Source of the DNA: Adiantum capillus-veneris
Lineage: Eukaryota > Streptophyta > Polypodiopsida > Polypodiales > Pteridaceae
DNA length: 64,000 nt
Assembly (NCBI GenBank): GCA_014529385.2
Contig: CM043955.1
Span: 144,283,640 to 144,347,639, forward strand
Reading direction: 5' to 3'
Under the pieces are notes generated by a model. The model did no database searches. It worked only from the letters and a program-made list of their open reading frames with translations, and had not been told where the DNA came from. The stretch's first letter is position 1. Each line of letters opens with the position of its first letter. Shown here in pieces: positions 1-13,149 of this stretch. The position numbers and the translations under genes were made by a program.

Positions 1-639
1 CAAAAAAATACCAATATAGACCTAGGGTTTAACCTAAACTTGTCCAAATCACACAAAAAACACATATCCAGGGTAAGGGTACAAGGGTCAAGCTGTGTGT
101 TAAGTTTCACCACATTTTTTCCCCATAAAGGTACATGGATCGCGATCCATGTTCCTTTGTCACAGACTCAGATTAGGCATGCACCATAGATAGAGCTAGT
201 CACAAGGATCCTAATGGTCTTTTCAAAATTGAATCTGGATTTGATTTGAGCATTTCGCAAGAAAAATAGAAATTCTTTCCAAAAACACGATAAAATTTTT
301 TCGACTTTAGATTTTGATTAACAGAGGAGCTATAAACTCATAGCCACCAAGTATTTTTTGTATAGATTACAAGGGCTAGAGTGTGCATCTTGAAGTGCTT
401 TCTAACCAAGGACTTGGAAGCAACCAAAGAGGTAACAAATCATGGTTTTGCAATAGTGTTTCTATTGATGTGTTTGCAATCGGGAAGATTATATGCTAGT
501 AGAGACCCTGATGTAGGAGACCATGTTAGTCACATTTCCACATAAGAGACTGTGAATTAGGACCATTGCTGACCTTAGAACCTATTGTTGATTAAAATAT
601 ATCTTCAAAAAGATCTTATATATACATGGTGGAAAAATG
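1..639. other. No gene recognised; left edge
   Basis: AT-rich sequence without a usable reading frame or recognisable motif, apart from the 20-bp palindrome at 133-152. It may be the edge of an older element cut by the window boundary. Confidence 0.4.
133..152. repeat. 20-bp perfect palindrome
   Basis: ACATGGATCGCGATCCATGT is identical to its own reverse complement over 20 bases. No function is implied; it could be a palindromic protein-binding site or chance. Confidence 0.6.
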
Positions 640-1045
640 GGGATTAACAGAACGAAAGACAAGGTTGACGTGGAACTCGTAGACAAGTTGCCAAAGCTAG
701 ACATTCCTAATGTGAAGCTATGGCCAATGAATGAGACGACTTGAATCAACACGGATAACACTCATGTGGGGTTCTATAAGTATGCCAATGGAGCGCATAT
801 GCTCTATTATAAATGAAACAAACCCTACATTGGAGAGTTGACAGAGCAAGAATACTTGTATGTTTTCACATACATAGAAGGCAAAGATACCCATGTGATC
901 ATTATTGATAAGTATGGGTGAAGATACTCAGCTATAAACCACAAGGAGTACTTTGGAGGATCACTCCATTAATATTATGTCACTCCTAGCATGTTTAGAC
1001 CAACTGTCTCAAAAAACAAGGCCATCAACAAAAAGAGTGGGTCTT
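640..1045 (+). pseudogene. Decayed coding fragment, unknown family
   Basis: One plus frame reads as protein-like for about 130 codons, with few stops and ordinary residue composition, for example the segments VDKLPKLDIPNVKLWPMNE and LTEQEYLYVFTYIEGKD. At least three in-frame stops break it. I do not recognise the family. Given the surroundings it may be an accessory reading frame of an old retroelement, but there is no direct evidence for that. Coding-like character is seen; any identity would be a guess. Confidence 0.35.
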
Positions 1046-1215
1046 GTTAGAGCCAAGGTGGAAGATTCATTAATAGAAAGAGCCAAGGTGGGTCTTGTTA
1101 GAGCCAAGGTGGAAGATTCATTAACAGGAAGAGTGAGTCTTGTTAGAACCAAAGGTGGAAGATTCATTATCATAAAGAGGGAGTCTTGTTAGAACCAAGG
1201 TGGAAGATTCATTCA
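1041..1215. repeat. Short tandem repeat, 45-51 bp period, four copies
   Basis: Four copies of a unit beginning GTCTTGTTAGAGCCAAGG and ending AGATTCATT start at about 1041, 1092, 1137 and 1183. Spacing is 51, 45 and 46 bases and the copies differ by a few substitutions. The last copy runs into the 129-bp duplication that follows. Confidence 0.8.
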
Positions 1216-1462
1216 ATCCCCTATAATATTTAGTACCAAGACCAATGGGATCCTTGAGTTTGAGGGTTCCAATGACCACATATAAATAGTGATACTCCAG
1301 GCACAATCCATACTACAAGAGCTCTAGATTCATAGATTCATTCAATCCCCTATAATATTTAGTACCAAGACCAATGGGATCCTTGAGTTTGAGGGTTCCA
1401 ATGACCACATATAAATAGTGATACTCCAGGCACAATCCATACTACAAGAGCTCTAGATTCAT
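1205..1462. repeat. 129-bp tandem duplication
   Basis: Bases 1205-1333 are repeated essentially unchanged at 1334-1462. The unit starts AGATTCATTCAATCCCC and ends CTCTAGATTCAT. The near identity indicates a recent duplication, in contrast to the decayed flanking sequence. Confidence 0.85.
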
Positions 1463-1598
1463 AGATTGAAACAAATGATGTGTGACTAGATGGGAGAGCT
1501 ATAGAGAGAACTTCAACTAGAGTTCCTAATGGGGGATATAAAGCTAGAGACATTGTTTTAGGAGAAGAGTGATGAGAATGGTAGTTGAAACATGATGA

Positions 1599-1850
1599 AT
1601 GCAACCTTCTCAAGTGGAAAAGTTTGTTTCTAAAAAGTACAATGTGTTAAGAGATCCATATGCACATGTTTCACTCTTTAAGAGAGTCTTAAGAGCTGAA
1701 CAAGTAGTAGATCTTTATACTCAATACGAAGGATATGGGTTAACCTTGAAAGGAACGGTGGTGCAACCAAAGTTGTTTGATGTTGAGAAGTGTGAAAAGC
1801 AAGGCTATGGGTGTATACAGGTGCATGGAAAAAGGTTAAAGCAGGTGTGA
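1599..1850 (+). pseudogene. Second decayed coding fragment, unknown family
   Basis: An 83-codon open stretch starting MQPSQVEKFVSKKYNVLRD has natural-looking composition and no low complexity. Flanking sequence in the same frame is stop-ridden. It is downstream of the 640-1045 fragment in the same orientation, so both may be exons or pieces of one lost gene or of a retroelement accessory frame. No family is recognised. From 1850 to 2560 I see no gene. Confidence 0.3.
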
Positions 1851-2620
1851 AGACCCTGGGCAGGCGAAGGATAGTGGAAATGTATAAGGAATTTTTCAAG
1901 GCCAAGAAGGCTCCAAAGTGAGCCAATTGGGATGGAAAATCTAGGTTTCCAAAGTGGTGAGTTGGTGCTTTAGAATGGACAGGGCATATGATGACACATG
2001 GCTATAGATGATATGAGTCTATAGATGTGAAGTGATCAAGTTGCACATCATGTCAATCTTTTTGGATTGTCAATTGGAGATCGAATGAGAAAGTTATGGC
2101 CAATGGGGACTGAGTGTGTGCCAAGTTGATTGCATTGGAAGGTATGCCATCTAGTGTTTTTTGGGCCTCAATTAGGTTCAAGAAGGTAATGGGCATCACA
2201 TGAAGTTAGCAAGAATCAATCTCTCATCAATTGAAGTCACAGACGGTGAGATATGCCAAGTTGAAATCTACAACATTTGGTGGTGGAGAGTGGATAGATG
2301 AATTTTCACCATTTTGACGGCCTCAATTGGTGGTCACGATGGGGTCAAAAAAAGGCAACGATCGAGTGAATCAGAGTCAAGAAAGTGATCTTTTGATGGG
2401 TTTTGCGGCTTGAGCATCTCATGACTGCGCAAGAAGTGGCAGGTTCTAGAACTTTGAGCATAAGTTTGGGAGTCCAATGGACTCACTTGAAGGTTTTTCA
2501 ACAATTGAATGGGCAAGCTACCAAGGGATGCCACGTGGTAAATGAAATGAGTTTACATGCAAGGTCGAAAGGCAAAATTTGAGGGTATAATACCTAGGCT
2601 GTGAACCCATTGTAAAGCAT

Positions 2621-2747
<127 letters not shown>

Positions 2748-2960
2748 CTCCTCCCTCCTATGGACATGGCGTGGCACTCCTTTGGCACAAAGGAGGTGGT
2801 GCCAGTGGCATCTGGCGGTGTTTTTCCACAATCGACGACGTGCTAGCTCTGTCGATGTTCAGATGGTGGCCAATTGTGTTGATGATGTGGCACTCTATAA
2901 GAGAGGCATCCTGCGGTCCTAAGGGGACACCAATTTTTTGAAGAAGAAGAGCAAGCTACA

Positions 2961-2987
2961 CCCCCCCCCCCCCCCCCCCCCCCCCCC
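2961..2987. repeat. C27 homopolymer
   Basis: Twenty-seven consecutive C. A G24 tract sits at the equivalent place in the inverted copy at 18421-18444, so the tract is probably a family character. The exact length is prone to sequencing error. Confidence 0.95.
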
Positions 2988-3989
2988 AACCACACTAGCG
3001 ACCAATGCTCAGGGAGGGGTTGTGTGTGAGAGAAAGATAAGCCCTGAAGGGTGCAAGAGAATGGGCTCCAAAGTGGTAGGTTAGAAGGGATTCAAAGGGT
3101 CAAACCCAAGCCGATTAAGGGCAAACTGACCAAGGGGGGAGAACCAAAGGTTAAAAAAGAAAGAGAGAGAGAAAAACAAGGGAAAGAAATCTGTAAGTGC
3201 CTAGTGACACTAGCGATGTCGCTAGTGCAACCCCCCACAAGCAAAGAGAGGAGATGAAGAGTAAGTAAGAAGCGACCGCCCTTCCAAAGTTTCCAAATTG
3301 AAGTGCCAAGTGGTCCAATGGGAGTGCGGATGCCAAAATTGACTAGAAACCCAATGTAGAAGTCAATTTTTGAACATTATTAAATGCTTTTTAGCCAAGA
3401 GGATTTTTCCCTTGAGCCTACAGAGAGCCATGATGAGTGTGAATTTTTTAGAGGGGCTTCTTTGTGCAGAGGTGTGTGCATGTAGAGCTAATATGGTGTG
3501 TGTTTTTTTCTTGACTCGAAATTGAGTGGGTGTGCCGTTTGTTGTAAACGAGTTGTGTATGGTGTTTTTTGACCATGGTGAAGCTTCCATGGCCATTTTC
3601 TTTTGCATTTGTGTTGGTTCCAATGTGAGTGAGCAAGTGTGCTCTCGAGTCTTTTGTGTGCGCAATGAAAGTGAGAGATTGGCTTGTGTCCAGAAACAGT
3701 GTGTTGTTTGAAACGAGCTATGAAATGCATGTGGGTAGCCGCATTTTTGTGCATCAGTGTGTGTGCAAGCAGTGGTCTGCTAGTGGAATTGTGTTTTTTG
3801 AGAGGATAGGGGTGCTATGAATGCCTTGAGCTATAGAGAGGCCTTGTGTTGTGTGTTGGGAGTGTTTCCTCATTCCCCCTCTCCAACGACATTAACATGG
3901 TTCTAGCCATTGAATAGTTAAGATTTACCAAATATTGAGAAACTCGTGACAAGAGTTTGCAGAGGAATTTTTGAAGAGGGGAATCAAGC

Positions 3990-6900
3990 ATAACATAGTT
4001 TCCAAATCTATGCATTTAAGCAGAAAGAAAACAAAATGGTGAAGGAAGCATTGCTTTGCTTTGAGCAATACATGAAGAGATGTCCTATTAGAGAGTTACC
4101 GCGAGATGAAAGATATCAGTTCTCTTTATAGAGGGCTTGAGAAATGAAAGTCTCAAAAAGGATTTGCACCTTAAGGTGTGCACCACCTTTGAGCAGGTCA
4201 CTAGAGAAATGTTGTATCTAATTGCCAATTACAAGGTTTACGGAGAGGTATGAGAAGATATGGACACTAATACTAGAAATGCTTCCACAACCACTAGTGA
4301 ACCATCAACTAAGAGGAGCGATCCTACTTCAAATACACCAAATGTTGATCAAATGGTCGAGAAAGTGATTACGAGGATGAACCGGAGCTATCGACAAAAT
4401 CCAAACTTACAACAACAACGGCCACAAGAAGCTACTATGTTGAGGGACTTGAAGTGGTGTGTAATTGAGTAGAAATACACAAACCACGAGACAAAGTGTT
4501 TTTACAACAAATTTTATGCAAGAGAAAGGCTGTATGGACCTCTAGGGGTGAAAATTTTTCCGCCATCACCAAGGTACCAAATACGCCCAAATAATGCAGC
4601 ACAAGGGGGAGATAAACCACGACCTATGGTAGGTCAAAAAACTCCTTACTCCAAGATAATAGGGTAATTGTTAGATATACGTAGCTAGAGAAGCACTCAC
4701 GAGTCAACAAATGTTGCCACCAAATTCTTACTATGAAGAACCATAGGAAACCTACGAGAGAGAGCCTAAAGAAAACATGTATGCCAACAAGGGATATCCT
4801 TCCTGGGTAAGCTTAGACGAGGCTACAAAACCTTTGTACATTGCTCAACTATTAAAGAAACATCACACGATGAATGAAAATATGCTCACGTTCATAGAAA
4901 ATTAGAACTATAAACGTAGAGGATATCCTCTTAAGATAGGATAGCCAATGGGCGCACAACAAGGCGCTCAGCTAGAAGGTCCTTGCTATGAATGTGGAGG
5001 TAGTCATTGGGCATGAGTTTTTCCACAGAAGGGTGAGAGAACAAAGGTTTTTGGGTTTTGAGAGGGCGATAGATCGTGTACTTCCAAACTGCCCCAATAA
5101 TTCTAAAAACAAAGGAAAAGCGATTATGAATGGCATTGGAGTTTTGTCTTATTTGAATGGACCTAAAATTGAGCCGATGATTCCTATCAATGTGGTGACT
5201 AAAGCTCAGACTTAGGAAGCTGCAAAAACCTTGCCAGTCAAGGATGCGCTAAAACTTTTGGATCAAACTAAATTTGAAAGTTTAACGATCCCCACTCAAA
5301 GAAAATTCTATAAGGCAAAGAGAAGCAATATGAAATCTAAAAGTCTAACGAAAAATATTTCCTTCTTGGAGATAGAGCTACAACAAACTAGGGAGCAACT
5401 TAAACACAAAAAAGAAAACAAAGGAAAGATTGAAGGAGTGGAGTCTTCTAAAATTTCATCAGGAGATTCAGTCTTGGTGGACAGAGTACTGGAACCCTTA
5501 GAGGCTCTATTGCAAGCCTATTAGGCAAGACTAAAGACCAACCAGACTTTAGAGCAAAGATGGTTTGACATACCTGCATCTTGAATTCAAAACAGAGAGA
5601 TTGGAAATGTGCAAATGGTTCATAGAGACTGCTCAAGCTTTGATGCAACTTGAAATAACAAACATTCCCAACCAAGAAGTGATGACACTTTAGAAGGAGA
5701 GGGAAAGTGAGCAAGAAAACAAAATTATTGATCTCATGCGGCCTGAAATTGAAACACCATTGGGTACAAGGGTAGTAGCAAACACAACAAAATGATGCCA
5801 AGTCACAAGAATGATTCCCATTCCAGAAGTGGAAGAGCCATGGTCACAAGCCTTGTGGAAAACAATAAAAAATTGCAAAGATGGTAGTGCAAATTTTAAG
5901 TCCTCACCTATCACAGAGATCAACATGGATCATGAGTTTTATCCTGGGGATATAAAATCACTGTACAGTGATGTAGGGATGGAAATATCTACAGAGAGCA
6001 AAGCTTAAACATTGAAGACTCTATCGTCTTTTATAAGAGAACACAAAACGATATCAAAGGTCAAGGTTGTTCCTCTTCATGGAAGAATATTGGACACAAA
6101 GAGCCTCCATGAATTGATGTTGGCTCTTATACGGTGTACCATCACTCTCTCAGAACTTCTAAAGATTAGACCGCATTTATGGGATGAGGTGGCAAAAACT
6201 TGAAAAAGATGGGGCTAAAAATCCCACCTCAAGACATTACCATAGAGGAAAACATGGGTAAAACTACACAAGAAAAAGCAATTTAAGCAAAACCTGTGCC
6301 TATAAGCAAGGTGGGCAATTCTTGAGAAGGAGAAGAGAAAAACACCACTTTGCCATTAGATCACTAGGGGGTAAAAACCATAGCCATACTTGATAGAAAG
6401 AATGGAGTGGCCATAGCTACAATAGAAGCTTGGGAAAAGTGGTGAAGACCAGCTACTATCAAAAAAATGCAAATGAACTTGCAAATTATAGATGGGTTTG
6501 TAGAAAGACATTTGGGCATGATGGAGAAAATCATAATATCCTCATATGGAATTGAATACAAGCATACCATATCCATAGTGGACTTTAAGAAGAGCAAAGA
6601 CTTTAACGTCATTTTGGGACAACCATTAATGTGTCAACTTAAAATAGTGTAAGATTGGGGATATGACCACCTCTACTTCTGGCATAAGGATGTTACTATG
6701 AGGGTTAGCACCAAGGACCAGAGTTATAAAGATGCTATTCAAACTCTTGTGGAAGAATTTGACTCAACTACAATCCATGGAAAACAAAACCTACATGGTT
6801 GCCAAACAAAATCACATTTTTGTAAGTGTGGAGCATCCAAATGTGCAAGAAGCCTGAGGAAAGAAGATTGCATCTTAGAGAGATTAGTAGAGGATAAGAA

Positions 6901-7976
6901 CTATGTTTGGGAGCCATTTTTGAAAGCTTTGTTTGAACCTTGTGGATAGGACTAAATACTAACTACTCCAGATGTGTGTGTGAACGAGATAACCCCAACA
7001 AAATTTTGTGACAATGAGGGTTTTGATATAATGCCCTTCCGGATGGTAAGTGTTATCTTGGAATTAGGGTTAAAATTGAGGGGGACTCAAGAAATCATTG
7101 AATGCAAACACATAATGGACGGGGTTTCCGTATGAGATGTAAGCAACAAAGGTGTTGAAGAGTTCCAAGATTCACAAGATGATGAATTAGAGATTGAAGC
7201 TGAAGATGAGCTTTCGAGTAGCTCTCAAAACAAAAATAAAATGAACTAGCACAAGGTGCTCTTCTATGATTTCCCAAACCAAAAGTCTAGAAGACATTAG
7301 AGGTATGGAGAAAAATGAATGCAAAAACAAAAAAAAATGCAAGGGAAACCTATGCCTCAATTGTTGAGCAAAACACAGTATTTGATGCTCGTAGGAGAAA
7401 ACGACTCTGTCGGGAATAAGATTACACAAAATCCATTAAAACTAGCTTCTACAAAGACTAATCTAAAGAAACAAAGAAAAGGGAAACCCAAAGTCACAAC
7501 TGAAACATCATAAAAAATGTCCAAAATCGAGTGAAAACATGAATACCAAAAGATGAAGCAAACCTTGAAAGAGGTTTGGACTAGAGAACTGGAAAGTGAA
7601 GAGGGATCTAGCACTGCCAAATTTGATGCACACTCTCACTATAAAAAGTACACGATACAAAACAGAAGGATCATATTTCAATCGCCAATGAGAGATATTA
7701 AGGAACCGAGGACATCTTATAATGGACCTCAAAATGCCAAATGAATTGCCCTAGCCAAACCAAGTAAAGAACCAAAGCCGATATATATTGCTACATACCT
7801 CACGGAGGAGGAAGAGAAGCTATTAATAGCTACTTTCAAACGATATAGAGATGTGTTTGCATGGTCATACTGGGACCTTAAGGAGTTGATCTAAGCATTT
7901 TCCAACATATGATACCCCTTAAAGGTGATACAAAACCTCACAGGCAACGTCCTTATACATTCACCAAAAATATCAA
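3990..7976 (+). pseudogene. Ty3/gypsy element A: decayed gag, protease and start of RT
   Basis: Plus-strand remnants lie in the order of a gypsy polyprotein. The Gag C-terminal helix region is about 4100-4260 (GLRNESLKKDLHL type). Half a zinc knuckle (CYECGGSH) is near 4984. A retropepsin C-terminal part is near 6600-6700, with VILGQPL followed by DWG. The segment leading into reverse transcriptase is at 7780-7973, with KRYRDVFAWS and a downstream PLKGDTKPHRQRP pattern. Many frameshifts and stops occur. The frame stops where the CACTA element enters (TSD CAA at 7974-7976) and resumes at 14189. The family resembles non-chromovirus (OTA-type) plant gypsy elements. It cannot be active. Confidence 0.8.
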
Positions 7977-8939
7977 CACTACAAGAGGTTGTGTGCACTT
8001 GTGACGTTTTTAGCAACGGAAATACATTGGGTTTCTATACTCTCCGGCGTTGCTAAGACCGTCTCTAATAGCGTCAATATGGTAACGTCGCTATATACGT
8101 CGCTATATAGCAGTGCAAATAGCGACGGCTACAGGCTTCCTGTAGTGACGCTCATAACAACATTGCCGAACCTTATATAGCGACGATCAAGAATAAAATT
8201 TTTTGGGGGGCAAGGCATTGAATGCGCTGCCACCCATGAACCATATTTAATGTTTCAATAATAGAGTAAACCTAAATGAATCCAAGATAAGCCCATATTC
8301 ACCTTTGAAAGAAAGTGCAAGATATAGACCCAAATAGTCATCCACAAGACAATATAACCATTAACTCCATCATCCATATTATTGTTTGCAGAATAAAGAT
8401 ACAAGAATCACAAAAGTAAATTGATGAAAGTAAATCAATGACAATTGTACACATCATAGGAAAAATCACTTGATTGTTAAGCTTTGCATATGTAATAGTT
8501 ACAACACCATTGTCATTATTGAGAAAATATACATGGTTTTCCAATAGTTACAAAAGGACGTATACACATCATCTCATTATAAAGCTATGACAAAAGGAAA
8601 CTAATTCTATCTAGCTACGGATAGAGTGACATCGTCTAACCAAACGTCTCATCACGTCCAAGCGGCGTATCTGTCGGATTCTGTAGAAAAAAACAATTAG
8701 ACTTTCAGTAAGTATAAACATATAATTTACAAAACAATACAAAAAATGAAAAAGAGTAAACCCTAATACTAACCATGCTGCCACGAGAACTCAAAATGTC
8801 CATCACAACGTTTAAGCCCCTTTTGCCTGCGTACTCGTGCTCGTACGGTGTGGGGTCACGTCTTGTCATCAACCACTATTCAAAACATACAAAGAATCCA
8901 TTATTTTAGAATTTAAAATTACAAATAGACGTAACTACC

Positions 8940-9820
8940 AAACCTCAAGAGCAATGAAAAACACTTACAAAATCAGCCTCAAATGATGCCCACCCGTCGC
9001 TCCCCAAGTGGTGCGAACTCCTTGCCTCTACTCGTGCTTTGGCTGCCTCCTTTTTGTTCCTTCTACTTGTCAGGATTCTCGCGTGCTGCTTGCTTTGCAT
9101 TATTCCAATCTTCTTTGTCTAGCCAATCTAGTCTGTTCCACACATGCTTTATTGCTTTTTGTCTTCAAAATGCTTGTGCTTGCAGTATTCGTGCATTCAA
9201 ACCTTCCTCAGGTCTTCATTGAAGCGCTCATCTCGACTTGACACAAAAAACTCTTCACTCAGCATGCTGATGACTCTGTCTTTTAATTCACTTGGCACTT
9301 CACTCTAGGTGTTTAGTATGTAGTGTCTAAACACCTGAGAGCAAAGACCACGCATGCGTGAGATCACCTTCTTGCCTTCATCATCTAAGATGATGCCGCT
9401 GCTGATGTCGACGGAGTATGGCAAGCCCTCTCGCCTGTGACGCATGAACTTGAATGTCTCGGCATGGGTCTCTAGCGGCGTCTCGATGGGGGTAGGGATG
9501 GCAGGTGTCTCCACTGGAGTCTGAGCCCCGAAGCGAGGAGTGTCGACTGGGGTGACTCCCGAAGGAGTAGGTAGTGGTGTGTAGCCAGGAACAACCGATA
9601 GCCGTGCAAAACCTAGCATAGATGACGATGCCATGGCTGGTGTGGGGGCGGACAAAGAAGGGGAAGGTAAAGAGCCTTGTGGAACACAAGGCGGTGTTGA
9701 GGCATCAGCGGTGGCATCCCCACAATAACCGCCACCACCGCCACTAGAGTGTTGGTGCCTAGATGAGTGTGAAGATCCTCTCGTCGACACCGAAGCTTTG
9801 GAGCGTGCTAAATGCTTCAA
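8940..9820 (-). pseudogene. CACTA second gene, TnpA/Ptta-like
   Basis: The minus strand has a 171-codon open frame (9820-9305) rich in Ser, Pro and Thr, with repeats of the PVETPAIPTPIETP type. A diverged continuation to about 8940 contains MWNRLD and DKEDWNNAKQAA, which resemble the helical DNA-binding part of plant En/Spm accessory transposase proteins. In this superfamily such a protein binds subterminal repeats. Assignment rests on position inside the CACTA element and these short resemblances. The bases from 8190 to 8940 show no gene. Confidence 0.5.
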
Positions 9821-9996
9821 AACAGAGGGAGATGCTCAAGGAGTAGAATGCCATGATGGTGCTCCAGAGCGATGACGATCCTCGTACCACATCTTCTCCT
9901 GGGGTGACAAAGAAGAAAGAAACTCCTCATCATCCATACCTCCATTAAACACACGAACATTTAATCTTAATATTGAATGGAGAAGAAAACATGGAC

Positions 9997-10000
<4 letters not shown>

Positions 10001-10052
<52 letters not shown>
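10001..10052. repeat. (AG)26 microsatellite
   Basis: Pure AG run inside the CACTA element, upstream (minus sense) of the accessory transposase frame. Confidence 0.97.
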
Positions 10053-10056
<4 letters not shown>

Positions 10057-10146
10057 CGTAAAGGGGGAGGGATTCTTGTGTAGAGATATTCTTGTGAAGT
10101 TCTTGTGAATTTGTCTCCCGTGTGCATTCTATGTATCTTGTAAAAG

Positions 10147-10404
10147 CACTACGCTCCGAGTGCAATGGAGACTGAGGCTACAATAGCGAAGGAGGTGATC
10201 CGTCTCTGCTCATAGATGTTGCTCGCCCCTCTACTAGATCTAGTTGATCGGGTGAAAGAGACGCTAAGAAGCAGTAGTAGTGCTTCTTAGTGTCTCTTTC
10301 ATCCGATCAACGATCTAATGGAGGGATGAGCAACATCAATGAGCAAAGACGGATCACCTCCTCCGCAATTGCAGCCTCAGTCTCCATCGTACTCAGAGTG
10401 CAAT
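10147..10404. repeat. Long inverted repeat (hairpin) within CACTA element
   Basis: Two arms of about 125 bases are near reverse complements around a 7-base centre (10274-10280). The innermost ten bases, CTAAGAAGCA and TGCTTCTTAG, pair perfectly, and mismatches are scattered outward. Both arms carry a short frame starting METEA. A transcript would fold into a long hairpin. Confidence 0.85.
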
Positions 10405-10479
10405 GCTCGTCGGCATATCAGACTTTCACGACACACCGAGGATTGTCCCTGCTTTGTGAGAACATACCTGGAGCATACG

Positions 10480-12473
10480 CACCTTGAATGGACGCAATGA
10501 CGATTAAACCCAATTTAAACACTATGATATATTCCACTTCAAACATACCTAACACATTTTATGCCACTTGTGTGACTTCAAACCGTGGGGGTCCACACAC
10601 ATCAAATGGTCTCTTTTACTTTGCGCTCTTGGGCTCCTGTCAAAATCCATGGTGCTTTAGGGAGTTTTATTGATCCATCGGATGCTGTTTGCGGCCAATA
10701 TTACTCCATACAATCCACATTTCAAAGGTCAACCGTGGCTCCCAAAGTATCTTTCTTGTTGGTCAGATGGTCCCACAACAGATTACCCACATTCTTGAAT
10801 ATGTGCATTGGATCGAGCAAGTGATTGATCATGAGACTGGGCCAATATAGTAACTCGTACCATAGAGAGAGTCTCTTCATCCCTGGGGGCAAAACTTCAT
10901 CACACAAATTCTTCTGCTCTAACCATGCTTGTGCAGACATCTTTGGTGGCTCTCTTTCCAAAAATCCATTGCGTAACACATGATTCTTTGGAAGATACGC
11001 TTGATGACCTTCGTAGATTTGCTTCTTCAATGAGGGTGCCCAACGTGCATTAAGTTTAGGTCCACATGTGACACATGCTTTGTATTCGCTTGTTTGAAGC
11101 CCTGCATGTACACACATGACAATAGATAAGCTTGAGACAAACCAAGATTTACAGTGTTTGAGTTTGAGTGTAAATCACCTGAGCATTCTGTTAGTCCGCG
11201 ATAGTCATGCATGGTCCACATTAGAATGCCTTTGATCCAAGCATTCTGTCGACCTGTGTGTCATCTCCTATCCACCACTTCTATGCCAATCCACAATTGT
11301 TGTAGCTCTTCCAATAGTGCCCTTCTTGGTAGTCAACCACGGGGGAATATTATAGTTGATGATGACAATGGGCCATACATTGTAAGATGTTGATCTTTGA
11401 CCAAATGGATTTACGCCATCCATAGAGGGGCAAATTTTAAGCTTTCCTGGAAAAATCCGGCCATGTTTCGTTTATATGTTTCGAGGCTGCACAATCTGTG
11501 GGAATCCGTAGCACACCATACGAAGATTTATTCTCCTCATGCCATGATGCTAGGGCGGCCATGGACTTACATTCGAAGAAATGCTTGATGCAAGGAAGCA
11601 CAGAAAATGTCACAAAACCTTTTGTGGAATTTTTGTTTCGTGGAGATCTACTCAATATCTCTCGAAATCACATTTTGGACATTTCTCCATGTCTATGTAT
11701 TCCCCTCTGAAAAGAATGCAGCCATTAGGACAAGCGTGAAACAAATTGTAATCCATCCCCAAGTTTTGCAAGATCTTTCTTTCTTCGTCTTTGAAATCTG
11801 GCATCACATTATCAGCTGGTAGTATGTGCTCTTTGAGCAATCTACACATAAAAAAATATGTGGTACACTTGTGTAAGTAATCTATCAGATCATTATACAT
11901 CTAGAGATTTTTATTAAAGTAAACACATTGTAATAGATCACCTGAAAAGAGATGTGACGCTAGTGTCATTCCATCCAAACTTTGCCTGCATGTTGAGAAG
12001 AAACAAGAGCACCTTCAATCTAGACACACGTGCTCCATCATACAATGGCGTATCGGCTTCACTTTCATATCATCATAGATAATCCTTTCTCAATCCATGA
12101 TCATCTTGATCATTTCATTGATCTCGGGCTCAAACATTGCCTCATTGGGAATGTGGTTTGCATGATCATCCTTTGAGCTGTCAGAGGCTACATCTTGTGG
12201 CCTCATGTATGCTGCTTGACCAAAGCACCTGCGAACACGTCTATTGGGTTGCAAGATTGCTGCATGTTGGCCAACGTCAGAGTCCGACGAGTTATAATTG
12301 GCAGCAACTTGATCTATAATATATGGATCAAACTCGCCAAATTTGCGAAGGTGCTACAAAGAAACGCATCTTGTACGTCGCACAACATGCTTGCATTGAT
12401 TACAAGGACATAAGATCCTTGTTGAGAGATAGGTGTTTTGGATGGACGTCCTTACATCCTTGTCATTACTCAT
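10480..12473 (-). pseudogene. TNP2-like CACTA transposase
   Basis: Read on the minus strand, the likely start is at 12473 (MSNDKDVRTS). An N-terminal zinc-binding region follows with ILCPCNQCKHVV and HLRKFGEFDPY, of the transposase-associated type. Next come the cysteine segment ACPNGCILF..EKCPKC (about 11720-11660) and the catalytic-region signature LMINHLLDPMHIFKNVG (about 10830-10780), typical of TNP2 DDE transposases. Two GT-AG introns restore continuity: 11842-11941 (100 nt) and 11102-11178 (77 nt). An in-frame stop after CVSL and further frameshifts make it a pseudogene. The protein would cut and join CACTA ends in the nucleus. Confidence 0.85.
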
Positions 12474-12538
12474 AATGAATGGTTAAAAACCTTATAACCT
12501 GGACATAAATTTAATCTTCTATTGGCATTTTCCATCTT

Positions 12539-12541
<3 letters not shown>

Positions 12542-12578
<37 letters not shown>
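12542..12578. repeat. (CT)n microsatellite
   Basis: About 37 bases of CT. The surrounding 12480-13150 shows no recognisable gene; short open frames there have no family signal. Confidence 0.95.
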
Positions 12579-12581
<3 letters not shown>

Positions 12582-13149
12582 TTCACACTGTAAACTACCT
12601 CACATTCTCTAGTCATGTCCAATCCCCACACACCTCGGTCTAGAGATGCACGGAGATCAGAACTACCGGGTTATAATCTCGTCTTTATTGGTCAATGTCT
12701 ATATTTGTGGGTACAAGAAATCTACACACCTATGTCTACATGATAGTGCATGTATTGGACAAAACCCCTTTGCCTCTTCTCTAGCTGTAGCAATTCACAA
12801 CATCTTAACATCTCTTCACAACAGATCTTTGTTTGAGGTATTACTTAGCACATTACGTGTTGGCCTCCAATCTGAGTATCATGCCATTGAAAGATTTCCA
12901 ACTTAAGGTCTCATTCGTAGAGAGGAAGAGAGGGATCACTGTTCGCCTAACTCTAATTTTTTTCGTAATCCTGAAGGTAGACTTTAATATAAAAACTAAA
13001 TCCAAAATCTAGTCTTAAATCTAATTGAACATATGGTGATTTGCGGCTAATTGAATATGGTTAGTGTGTGAGTTAATAGGTGTCAGATTCTGATGGGAAT
13101 ATACATATTGTTGTGTAACTAGTGTTTGCTCTTTTGGCAAAGCCTTCAT

